This document shows, piece by piece, positions 6,648 to 12,807 of a DNA stretch of 14,406 bases (within the stretch, counting starts at the first letter, position 1; each line of letters begins with the position of its first letter). The notes under the pieces are model-generated. The model made no database searches. It was not told where the DNA came from and saw nothing but the letters and a program-made list of their open reading frames with translations. The position numbers and the translations under genes are program-made. Source of the DNA: Phycisphaeraceae bacterium (GTDB taxonomy: Bacteria > Planctomycetota > Phycisphaerae > Phycisphaerales > Zrk34); the NCBI GenBank assembly GCA_028281485.1, contig JANQJT010000135.1, positions 1 to 14,406 of the forward strand, written 5' to 3'.

Positions 6648-6729
6648 CCGCGGCCGACGCACGCATCGCCGAGGCAAAAAGCAACGTCAACCCCACGACG
6701 AGAGATACAACGATGGTTCGCTGGTTCAT
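6619..6729 (-). CDS. 36-residue signal-peptide microprotein
   Basis: ATG 6729 has a good SD (GGGAG six bases upstream). The product starts MNQRTIVVSLVVGLTLLFAS and continues to an Ala-Ser-Ala cleavage motif at residues 24-26, leaving a 10-residue mature tail (ADAVHSSHRA). The layout is that of a complete Sec signal peptide or a single-TM small protein. The reading frame ends in TGA at 6619-6621, overlapping a possible GTG start of the downstream membrane-protein gene by 8 bases. It may be a real small protein, a coupling leader for that gene, or the remnant of a truncated exported protein. No function is assigned. Confidence 0.5.
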   Translation of the reverse strand: MNQRTIVVSLVVGLTLLFASAMRASAADAVHSSHRA

Positions 6730-6779
6730 TCGATTCTCCCGTCACCAAAACGCTCGATCGGCGGGTGACCGGTCAACAA

Positions 6780-6962
6780 TCAATCGAATCGCAGCCCGCT
6801 GAGCTTCTCCGGCAGGCGGACCAGGATGAACTCGTTGTCATCCGGTTCGCCCGTCGTCTCCGCGTGCCGGCCCACGCTGAACGGGTAGTTGTTGTCGTTG
6901 GTCACACCGACCGTCCGGTCACCGATCCCCACCAAGCCGATGATGACGCGCAAATACCCCAT
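6780..6962 (-). CDS. Hypothetical 60-residue protein
   Basis: The ORF has ATG 6962 with GAGGGA seven bases upstream, and ends in TGA at 6780-6782. The product begins MGYLRVIIGLVGIGDRTVGV, followed by polar NDNNYPFSVGRHAET and a C-terminal EFILVRLPEKLSGLRFD. It has no Cys, no signal peptide and no convincing TM helix; the alternating hydrophobic pattern suggests a small beta-rich fold. It does not match any family I recognise. A minus-strand TAAAAT at about 7018-7023 could be its -10. It lies 50 bp upstream of the 36-residue ORF on the same strand, so the three minus-strand genes may share a transcript. Confidence 0.5.
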   Translation of the reverse strand: MGYLRVIIGLVGIGDRTVGVTNDNNYPFSVGRHAETTGEPDDNEFILVRLPEKLSGLRFD

Positions 6963-7051
6963 TTTTTCATCCCTCAACGCGGTCTAGCATCACGATCGCG
7001 ACCCACGCCACATACCCATTTTAACCGACTGTGACCGAATCACCCCCCGCC

Positions 7052-7079
7052 TTGCCGGGTCGGGCTAACTCGCTACATT
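7052..7079 (+). promoter_or_regulatory. Possible promoter of the phosphofructokinase gene
   Basis: TTGCCG (7052-7057), a 16-bp spacer, then TACATT (7074-7079). The leader would be about 58 nt and includes a small GGCCC-AAC-GGGCC hairpin just downstream. Each hexamer matches four of six consensus bases. Confidence 0.35.
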
Positions 7080-7143
7080 GGTACGCCCCACGGCCCAACG
7101 GGCCAACCCAAAACCCCCGCCCGATACTTAAACGAGGTGCATC

Positions 7144-8361
7144 ATGGGCAGCGACCTGAAAGGCAACGCAGTCATCGGTCAGTCCGGCGGTCCGACCCAC
7201 GTGATCAATCAATCACTGGTCGGGTGCGTCGAAGTGCTGAAGGAATCGGCCAACGTCGAGAAGATCCTCGGCGCCCACCACGCCGTGCGCGGCATCATCA
7301 ACGAGGACTTCATCGAGCTGCAGGACCTGCCGCAGGACGTGCTCGAGACCATCGCCGTCACCCCCTCCAGCGCGCTGGGCTCCAGCCGCGACAAGCCCGA
7401 CGACGAGTACTGCAACAAGATCTTCCAGGTCTTCGAGAAGCACAACGTCCGCTTCTTCTTCTACGCCGGCGGCAACGACTCGTCGGACACCTGCCGCATC
7501 GTCAACGAGAAGGCCAAGCAGGCCGGCTACGAGCTGCACGCCTTCCACATCCCCAAGACCATCGACAACGACCTGGTCTGCAACGATCACACCCCCGGCT
7601 TCGGATCGGCCGCGCGCTTCGTCGCCTCGGCCTTCATCGGCGACAACCTCGACAACCGCGCCCTGCCCGGCATCAAGATCAACGTCGTCATGGGCCGCCA
7701 CGCCGGCTGGCTCACCGCCGCCGCCATCCTCGGCCGCAAGGACGAAAACGACGGCCCCCACCTGGTCTACGTCCCCGAGGTCGCCTTCGACCCGGTCAAG
7801 TTCTGCCAGGACGTCGACGCCATCTACCAGAAGCACGGCCGCTGCCTCATCGCCGTCTCCGAAGGCATCCACGACGCCGAAGGCAACCCCATCGCCGCCA
7901 AGCTCGCCGAGCAACAGGGCCACCACGTCGAACGCGACGCCCACGGCAACGTCCAGCTCTCCGGCTCCGGCGCCCTCGGCGACTTCCTCGCCCAGGAGAT
8001 CAAGAACTACCTCGGCAAGAAGACACGCGTCCGCGCCGACACGTTCGGCTATACCCAGCGCGCCTGTCTGGGTCTGGCCTCCCCCGTCGACCAGACCGAG
8101 GCCCGCGAGGCCGGTCGCGAGGCCGCCCGCCAAGCCCTCGCCGGCGACTTCGACGGCTCCATCGCCATCCAGCGCACCAGCGACAACCCCTATACCGTTG
8201 AGTACAAGCGGATCGAGCTGACCGACGTCGCCGCCAAGACCCGCACCCTCCCCCTCGAGTACATCAACGACGAGAACAACAACATCCTCGACAGCTACAA
8301 GGACTACCTCGCCCCGATCGTCGGCGAGCTGCCCGAGTTCGGCTTCATCCCCGGCACCTGA
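7144..8361 (+). CDS. pfp: Pyrophosphate-dependent 6-phosphofructokinase
   Basis: The 405-residue enzyme converts fructose-6-phosphate to fructose-1,6-bisphosphate in the cytoplasm. The family core is clear: the GQSGGPT loop (12-18), AGGNDSSDT (108-116), PKTIDND (137-143) with the catalytic Asp pair, and MGRHAGWLT (183-191). The residue after GGN is Asp112, where ATP-PFKs have Gly (GGDGS), and Lys138 replaces the Gly of PGTIDND. Both replacements are the established markers of PPi as phosphoryl donor, making the step reversible. GAGGTG upstream of ATG 7144 is a good SD. The strong preference for GCC, GTC, CTC and AAG codons suggests high expression. The gene is monocistronic, closed by a terminator at 8385-8416. 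The family is certain; PPi specificity is inferred from the two residues. Confidence 0.95.
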   Translation: MGSDLKGNAVIGQSGGPTHVINQSLVGCVEVLKESANVEKILGAHHAVRGIINEDFIELQDLPQDVLETIAVTPSSALGSSRDKPDDEYCNKIFQVFEKHNVRFFFYAGGNDSSDTCRIVNEKAKQAGYELHAFHIPKTIDNDLVCNDHTPGFGSAARFVASAFIGDNLDNRALPGIKINVVMGRHAGWLTAAAILGRKDENDGPHLVYVPEVAFDPVKFCQDVDAIYQKHGRCLIAVSEGIHDAEGNPIAAKLAEQQGHHVERDAHGNVQLSGSGALGDFLAQEIKNYLGKKTRVRADTFGYTQRACLGLASPVDQTEAREAGREAARQALAGDFDGSIAIQRTSDNPYTVEYKRIELTDVAAKTRTLPLEYINDENNNILDSYKDYLAPIVGELPEFGFIPGT

Positions 8362-8384
8362 TCGAGATCTTCAATTCCAAATAC

Positions 8385-8416
8385 AAAACCCACGCCCCGA
8401 CCGGCGTGGGTTTTTT
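8385..8416 (+). terminator. Intrinsic terminator of pfp (possibly bidirectional)
   Basis: CCCACGCC (8389-8396) pairs with GGCGTGGG (8403-8410) around a six-base loop and is followed by T6 (8411-8416). AAAA precedes the left arm, so it may also serve the convergent HAD gene. It lies 23 bp after the pfp stop. Confidence 0.9.
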
Positions 8417-8445
8417 CGTCGGACCGTCGCATCGCAACAACCCGG

Positions 8446-9285
8446 TTAGATACTCATCATCAGCGCCGGCTCGGGCTCGGATGGCTCCGGCGGTGCGAGC
8501 GGCGCTCGCCGCATCGTCTGCTCCAGCGCCAGCGGGTCGATATCCGCGATCGAATCGAACACCCACGTCGGCTCGTACGCGTAGTTCGGCAAGTCCGCGC
8601 GCTTCGTCGACCCGGTCAGCACCAAAGCCGTACGATACCCGATCTCCACACCGCCGAGGATGTCGGTCTCCATCGTGTCACCAATCATCACGGTGCGTGC
8701 CGCGTCCAGGCCCAGCGTCTTGCGTGCGCCACGCATCATCACCGGGCTGGGCTTGCCCACGCTGAACGCCTTCTGCCCGCTGGCCGCCTCGAGCAGCGCC
8801 ACGATCGCGCCGCATCCGATGCGCATGCCGCCCTGTGTCGGGCAGTTCGGGTCCATGTTCGTCGCCACCAGCTTCGCGCCGCCGAGGATCATGTTCAGCG
8901 CCTTGTCCAGGTTCTCTGCGCTGAACGTGCGGCCCTCGCCGACCACGACGAAGTCCGGGTCCTTATCGACGACCGCGTAGCCGTTGTTGTGCAGCGCCGT
9001 CAGCAGCCCGCCCTCACCGATCACGTACGCCGACCCGTTGGGCTTGGCCTGCGCCAGAAACCGTGCCGTCGCCATCGCACAGGTAAACACGTGGTCTTCT
9101 TCCACGTCGATACCCATCGTACGCAGCCGCATCATCACGTCGCGGCGTGTGCGCCGGCTGTTGTTCGTCAGAAAGCGGAAAGGGATATTGTCGTCGCGCA
9201 GCCGACGGATGAAACGGTCCGCGCCGTCGATCAGCTGCCCCCCGCGATAGATCACACCGTCCATGTCTATGAGAAAACCGATCAT
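8446..9285 (-). CDS. HAD-IIA (NagD-like) sugar/nucleotide phosphatase
   Basis: The 279-residue cytoplasmic HAD hydrolase has all four motifs: DMDGVIYRG with nucleophile Asp7 and acid/base Asp9; TNNS at 40-43; Lys178 in VGKPSP; and GDTMETD (202-208) for Mg2+. Between motifs II and III lies a C2-type cap containing ATNMDPNCPTQGG, the usual HAD-IIA signature. The family includes NagD (UMP/GMP), 4-nitrophenylphosphatase and phosphoglycolate phosphatase; the exact substrate cannot be read here. Start ATG 9285 has AGGAG eight bases upstream, so longer upstream extensions are rejected. The C-terminus carries a Pro/Glu-rich tail (APPEPSEPEP) beyond the usual fold. It faces the pfp terminator and is separated from the SMR gene upstream by about 196 bp with no evident terminator. 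Confidence 0.9.
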   Translation of the reverse strand: MIGFLIDMDGVIYRGGQLIDGADRFIRRLRDDNIPFRFLTNNSRRTRRDVMMRLRTMGIDVEEDHVFTCAMATARFLAQAKPNGSAYVIGEGGLLTALHNNGYAVVDKDPDFVVVGEGRTFSAENLDKALNMILGGAKLVATNMDPNCPTQGGMRIGCGAIVALLEAASGQKAFSVGKPSPVMMRGARKTLGLDAARTVMIGDTMETDILGGVEIGYRTALVLTGSTKRADLPNYAYEPTWVFDSIADIDPLALEQTMRRAPLAPPEPSEPEPALMMSI

Positions 9286-9481
9286 GATGATCACTCCTGC
9301 AATCGGTAGGGTGGTTGCGTTTCGGTTCGCGTTGCAAAACACTCCGTGCAAGCGGATAACCCACGCCGGGAACGCCGCGGTCGCGGTTCAGGCAAGACCC
9401 GGCTACAACTTCACGACACACGAAACAAACACCGTGCCAGACTCGACCGCATCTCCTCATAACCACCACAATAAAACGGTC

Positions 9482-9805
9482 TTAATGCGCGCCGCTCATG
9501 TTCAAACCGACCACGCCCGCGATGATCAGCAGCAGACTCGTCACCTTCACCGCGCTCACCGGCTCACGAAAAGCCAACACACCGATCAGCGCAACCATGG
9601 CCGTCCCCACGCCCGCCCACACCGCGTATGCCACGCCCACGTCGATCTTCTTGAGCGCCAGCGTAAACACCGCAAACGACAACCCGTACAACACAAACAA
9701 CAACACCGAAGGCACCAACCGCGTAAAACCCTCGCTCATCTTCATCGCCGTCGTTCCCGCTACTTCAAAAGCGATCGCGATCGCAAGATACACCCAGTGA
9801 TTCAT
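9482..9805 (-). CDS. Small multidrug resistance (SMR, EmrE/Qac-type) efflux protein
   Basis: The 107-residue, four-helix inner-membrane protein works as a dual-topology dimer exchanging protons for cationic compounds. The essential membrane Glu is at position 14 (IAFEVAGTTAMK), exactly as in EmrE. SEGFTRL, Tyr60 and Trp63 (YAVWAGVG) also match EmrE, and GTTAMK rather than the Gdx pattern favours the quaternary-ammonium branch over guanidinium export. Start ATG 9805 lies seven bases after AGAGGA; the GTG just before it is less likely. It is on the same strand as the HAD phosphatase and divergent from the GNAT gene. Only one SMR gene is present, so it should act as a homodimer. Confidence 0.92.
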   Translation of the reverse strand: MNHWVYLAIAIAFEVAGTTAMKMSEGFTRLVPSVLLFVLYGLSFAVFTLALKKIDVGVAYAVWAGVGTAMVALIGVLAFREPVSAVKVTSLLLIIAGVVGLNMSGAH

Positions 9806-9871
9806 CACCTGTTCCTCTCACAATAATCGATCACAAGATGATAACGCCGCAACGCGCAACTTCCGCTGCCC

Positions 9872-9901
9872 TTGCACACATTCCCCGACCCACGCTACAC
9901 T
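9872..9901 (+). promoter_or_regulatory. Possible promoter of the GNAT gene
   Basis: TTGCAC (9872-9877), an 18-bp spacer, then TACACT (9896-9901). The predicted leader is about 50 nt, with only a weak SD (GGTGA, 9952-9956) before ATG 9960. Confidence 0.35.
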
Positions 9902-9959
9902 GCTCACCCCAAACGGGACGAAACTCGCGTTCGCCCCACACAACAAACCCCGGTGAACC

Positions 9960-10448
9960 ATGAACCCCCAGACGCTGTCTTACAGCATCGTTGAATACCG
10001 CCACTCACACGACACGCCGCTGCGCGCGCTCGTCGGCCGACTCGACGATTGGTTCGAGCACGACACCTGGCAGTCCATCGCGCCCCAGCTCGGCCCCGAC
10101 ACCACGCTCCTGGCCGTCGATCCCAGCGGCCGCGCCGTCGGCTTCGTCGTCGTCCGCCTGGAAGGCGAGACCGTCGGCCGCATCACCTGGGCCGGCGTCG
10201 ATCCCGACTGGCAACGCCGCGGCATCGGACGCGACCTGTTCGACCACATCATCGCCGAGGCACTCGCCGCCGGTCTCACCGAGCTGCGCGTCGAAACCAT
10301 GAGCGACACCGTCGACTACGCACCCTTCCAGCGCACCCGCGCCTTCTACCAGTCGCTCGGCTTCGAACCCGACATCGAACTCGGCGACCGCGCACAAAAC
10401 GGATTGGCCACCACCGACTGGTCCCTCGACCTGCTCGCCACCGTTTGA
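9960..10448 (+). CDS. GNAT family N-acetyltransferase
   Basis: The 162-residue protein has a GNAT fold. The strand pair LLAVDPSGRAVGFVVVRL is followed by ITWAGVDPDWQRRGIGRDLF (about 75-94), whose RRGIG is the acetyl-CoA pyrophosphate loop. The late RTRAFYQSLGFE segment (126-136) is the conserved motif B region. Such enzymes move an acetyl group from acetyl-CoA to an amine; the substrate is not predictable here. The final third of the gene, from codon 129 onward and including the conserved YQSLGFE, is overlapped on the other strand by the last 34 codons of the pentapeptide-repeat gene. A divergent SMR gene lies 154 bp upstream. Confidence 0.87.
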   Translation: MNPQTLSYSIVEYRHSHDTPLRALVGRLDDWFEHDTWQSIAPQLGPDTTLLAVDPSGRAVGFVVVRLEGETVGRITWAGVDPDWQRRGIGRDLFDHIIAEALAAGLTELRVETMSDTVDYAPFQRTRAFYQSLGFEPDIELGDRAQNGLATTDWSLDLLATV

Positions 10449-12508
10449 CCCGCACTACTTTTCGGCTCCATCCCAAACAACCCCATCCGCCGCGCCAACC
10501 GATCAAACGGCTTGATCAGCCAGTGCGTCTCATCCTCGTCATAAGCTTCCAGCTTCTGCTCCACACCCGGCAGCGACACGATCGTCATCAGCACCGTGTA
10601 AACCCCCAGCCCCACCCCCACCACGATCGTCATGGGCAAGCGGATCGGACCCAGCCACTCATGCAACCCCTCGAAGCCGGTCGCCGCCAGGATCGATGCC
10701 GTCTGCGTCAATAGAATCATCAACACAAACCAACCGCCGATTAGGTACAGCCCCGTCGCCAGCGCCGCCCAACTGGGCTTGTCACGCACAGCCAACTCAT
10801 ACGTCGCCCGCTCGCCCTCTTCGATGGCGATTCGCTTGCGATCCGCACTACCCACCTCCTGTGCCGTGTGAGGCTCTTTCTCGAAGCCTCTCTCTTCCTT
10901 TTCGTCGGCCGGTTCTTCTTCCGGCTCCCAGTCCTCATAATACTTCACGTCATGCGGCAGCCAGATCGTCCGTAATCCCCGCTTCACAAACCACGAGTTG
11001 TAGAGATAGGGCAGCTTCTCCGCCGCCAGACGGATCGCGTCGATCGCCGCGCGCAGCCGCTCCTCAACAATCATTCCGTCCTGCCGCGTGTCCTCCCGCG
11101 CCTGTCGGATCATCGCCTCCGCCGTGGTCTGCTTCACGCGCTCCGGTGCGACTGACTGGTAGATCACCTGCCCCAGCGCCACCGCAACCGCCGCCCCCCA
11201 CGCCAGCGCCCACGTCAGCGGCATCACCTCCGGCAGCAGCAATTCTGCGTGCCCATCGTTGTATGTGTTGATCCCCCGCCTCACGGCAGGCCAAACCGCC
11301 GCCAAGATCGGCACCACCAGCAAGGCCCAGTAAGACACGCGCGTCAGCGCCGTCAGCGATCCGATTGCCCGCACGACTCGCCACTGCGGCCAACCAAACG
11401 CATTCGCACCAATCCGAGACACCAAGCCCGACCGTTCAGGTAAATATTGCCTAATCCGCTCCAATTCTGCACGACGTAAATCTCCATCATCTAGATCAAA
11501 ACCTCGCCCCAGCCATCGGCTGCCTTGAAAGAAACACCGGCCATAGAAAGTAGAACCCTGAAACACTGCGCTACCGCCGAACGTTGAGTTCACAAAAACC
11601 GCATCATCGACGAACTTCGATTCCCTGAAACCCACATCGCCGTCGAACGTCAAACTCGCAAAGCTCGCTTCGCCTACGAACTTCGATCCCCCAAAATCTG
11701 CTTCGCCTACGAACTTCGATCCTCCAAAATCCGCTTCACCTACAAACTTCGATCCCGAAAAACCCGCGTTGCGGTCGAAAGTCGATCGCTTAAAATTCGC
11801 ATCGCTGTCGAACATTGAGCGTTTAAAATTCGCATCGCCGTCGAACGTCGTGTGCCCAAAATTCGCCTTGCCGCTGAACGTCGATCGCCAAAAAGACGCG
11901 TCGCGGCTGAACGTCGAGAGCTCAAAAGTCACATCGTCGCCAAATGTCGAGGCCTCAAAAGACGCGGTGTGATGGAACGTCGAATTTTTAAAAGACACGA
12001 CGTTGCAGAACGTCGAGCCTCCAAAAGACGTGCGGCCGCCGAACGTCAAATGATCAAAAAGCACCCTGTCTCTGAAAGTCGTACCCTGAAAATCCGCATC
12101 GTCTAAGAACACCGCCAGAGAAAAATTCGTGCTATGTCTGAACAAGCAGCCGATGCAAATGAATGGTCCCGATAACGATATTTCACTTACATTACACAAA
12201 CGCACATGACACGCCACTAATGCGATCGTAAGTTCTTTGTCTTGCTCGGTTGCGTATTCAATCGCTTGGCGTATCAACAGCCCCGGATCGATGCACAACG
12301 CCCCGGGGTTGTCATCACGCAGATCACAACGATACAGCGTGCTTTTGTGAGCTGCGAAGTCTTCTATTACTAAATCAAGCGATGGCGGATCGTCCACCCA
12401 CCCCTTGATCACGCGATCGATGACCTGATCCCGATCTTCGCCCTTGGCCACCAACGGCGACAGGTCAGCTAGTTCGTCTTCCGTCAATATGTAATGGCTA
12501 ATACTCAA
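10346..12508 (-). CDS. Pentapeptide-repeat (11-residue period) membrane protein
   Basis: The 720-residue protein has an N-terminal domain (1-120) with no recognised fold. A right-handed beta-helix follows: from Phe129 to Trp332 aromatic residues recur at +5 and +6 without exception, giving 19 copies of an 11-residue unit (x-A-x-F-x-x-S-x-F-x-x). This is the Pentapeptide_3-like pattern. Four hydrophobic segments come next (about 392-410, 430-452, 579-606, 622-645), with a long charged loop (453-575) between the second and third. The C-terminal tail (about 686-720) is low-complexity and antisense to the GNAT gene. The start is TTG 12508: an in-frame TGA lies shortly upstream and GGGGG precedes it by six bases. 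The N-terminal and repeat parts are less GC-rich than neighbours. Function is unknown; it is probably a membrane-anchored scaffold or partner-binding protein. Confidence 0.85.
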   Translation of the reverse strand: MSISHYILTEDELADLSPLVAKGEDRDQVIDRVIKGWVDDPPSLDLVIEDFAAHKSTLYRCDLRDDNPGALCIDPGLLIRQAIEYATEQDKELTIALVACHVRLCNVSEISLSGPFICIGCLFRHSTNFSLAVFLDDADFQGTTFRDRVLFDHLTFGGRTSFGGSTFCNVVSFKNSTFHHTASFEASTFGDDVTFELSTFSRDASFWRSTFSGKANFGHTTFDGDANFKRSMFDSDANFKRSTFDRNAGFSGSKFVGEADFGGSKFVGEADFGGSKFVGEASFASLTFDGDVGFRESKFVDDAVFVNSTFGGSAVFQGSTFYGRCFFQGSRWLGRGFDLDDGDLRRAELERIRQYLPERSGLVSRIGANAFGWPQWRVVRAIGSLTALTRVSYWALLVVPILAAVWPAVRRGINTYNDGHAELLLPEVMPLTWALAWGAAVAVALGQVIYQSVAPERVKQTTAEAMIRQAREDTRQDGMIVEERLRAAIDAIRLAAEKLPYLYNSWFVKRGLRTIWLPHDVKYYEDWEPEEEPADEKEERGFEKEPHTAQEVGSADRKRIAIEEGERATYELAVRDKPSWAALATGLYLIGGWFVLMILLTQTASILAATGFEGLHEWLGPIRLPMTIVVGVGLGVYTVLMTIVSLPGVEQKLEAYDEDETHWLIKPFDRLARRMGLFGMEPKSSAGQTVASRSRDQSVVANPFCARSPSSMSGSKPSDW
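11513..12124 (-). repeat. Tandem 33-bp coding repeats (19 units)
   Basis: These encode the 11-residue beta-helix units of the pentapeptide gene. The closest copies are 11667-11699 and 11700-11732, differing at two of 33 bases, with a more divergent third at 11733-11765. Near-identity of adjacent units points to recent slippage or unequal crossover. Confidence 0.85.
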
Positions 12509-12586
12509 GCGAATCCCCCGATCGTGTGGATCGATGTATGAATTGTCCGCGCCTCACCTCGAATCGCAAGTAAAAACTCCTTCGAC

Positions 12587-12615
12587 TTGTTCCCCCCACC
12601 CCTCAGTCCTATCCT
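12587..12615 (+). promoter_or_regulatory. thiC: Promoter of the thiC riboswitch transcript
   Basis: TTGTTC (12587-12592), a 17-bp spacer, then TATCCT (12610-12615). Transcription would begin near 12622, just before the first base of riboswitch stem P1 at 12628. Confidence 0.45.
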
Positions 12616-12627
12616 ATGAACCATTGA

Positions 12628-12736
12628 GTTCGCCAGGGGTGTGCACGCACGTCGCGACGCACTGAGAACAAACCCTTGGAACCTGATCGGCCCGGCCCAT
12701 CCGGAAACGGAACCCGGCCGCGTAGGGAGCGCGAAC
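12628..12736 (+). ncRNA. TPP riboswitch (THI element) controlling thiC
   Basis: The conserved THI-box landmarks appear in order: CAGGGGTGTGC, ACTGAGA (12661-12667), ACCCTTGGAACCTGATC (12672-12688) and CGTAGGGAGCG (12721-12731). Outer stem P1 is a perfect GTTCGC (12628-12633) with GCGAAC (12731-12736). The P4 arm CGGCC/GGCCG is GC-rich with an expanded, internally paired P5 region (CCGGAAACGG). It binds thiamine pyrophosphate and lies directly upstream of thiC, the classic target. Confidence 0.95.
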
Positions 12737-12799
12737 GTGTCTTCGTTCCCCGCCACTTCAACACACGACACGACGACCACCGCACGCGCGGTGGGGGAG
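12733..12799 (+). promoter_or_regulatory. Riboswitch expression platform masking the thiC SD
   Basis: GAACG (12733-12737), which includes the 3' side of P1, can pair with CGTTC (12744-12748). The following TTCCCCGCCAC (12746-12756) is complementary, with a small bulge, to the SD region GTGGGGGA (12791-12798). A separate hairpin CCACCGC/GCGGTGG (12777-12794) abuts the SD GGGGGAG. No T-tract follows, so control is probably translational. Confidence 0.5.
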
Positions 12800-12807
12800 T
12801 CCACGTC

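Noticed and set aside
7213..8133. 306-codon minus-strand ORF
   Set aside because: Antisense shadow of pfp, Val/Asp/Gly-rich low-complexity product.
9286..9481. Additional gene or terminator between the SMR and HAD genes
   Set aside because: No ORF with SD or recognised product; a GC-rich CCGCGG-type dyad is present but without a T-tract.
11513..12124. Regular 33-bp repeats resembling a CRISPR array
   Set aside because: There are no spacers; the period is entirely coding and explained by 11-residue beta-helix units in frame.
12505..12804. 99-codon minus-strand ORF whose TGA overlaps the TTG start of the pentapeptide gene
   Set aside because: It is the exact antisense of the TPP riboswitch and the thiC leader, whose bases are constrained by RNA structure; its product has no recognisable features.
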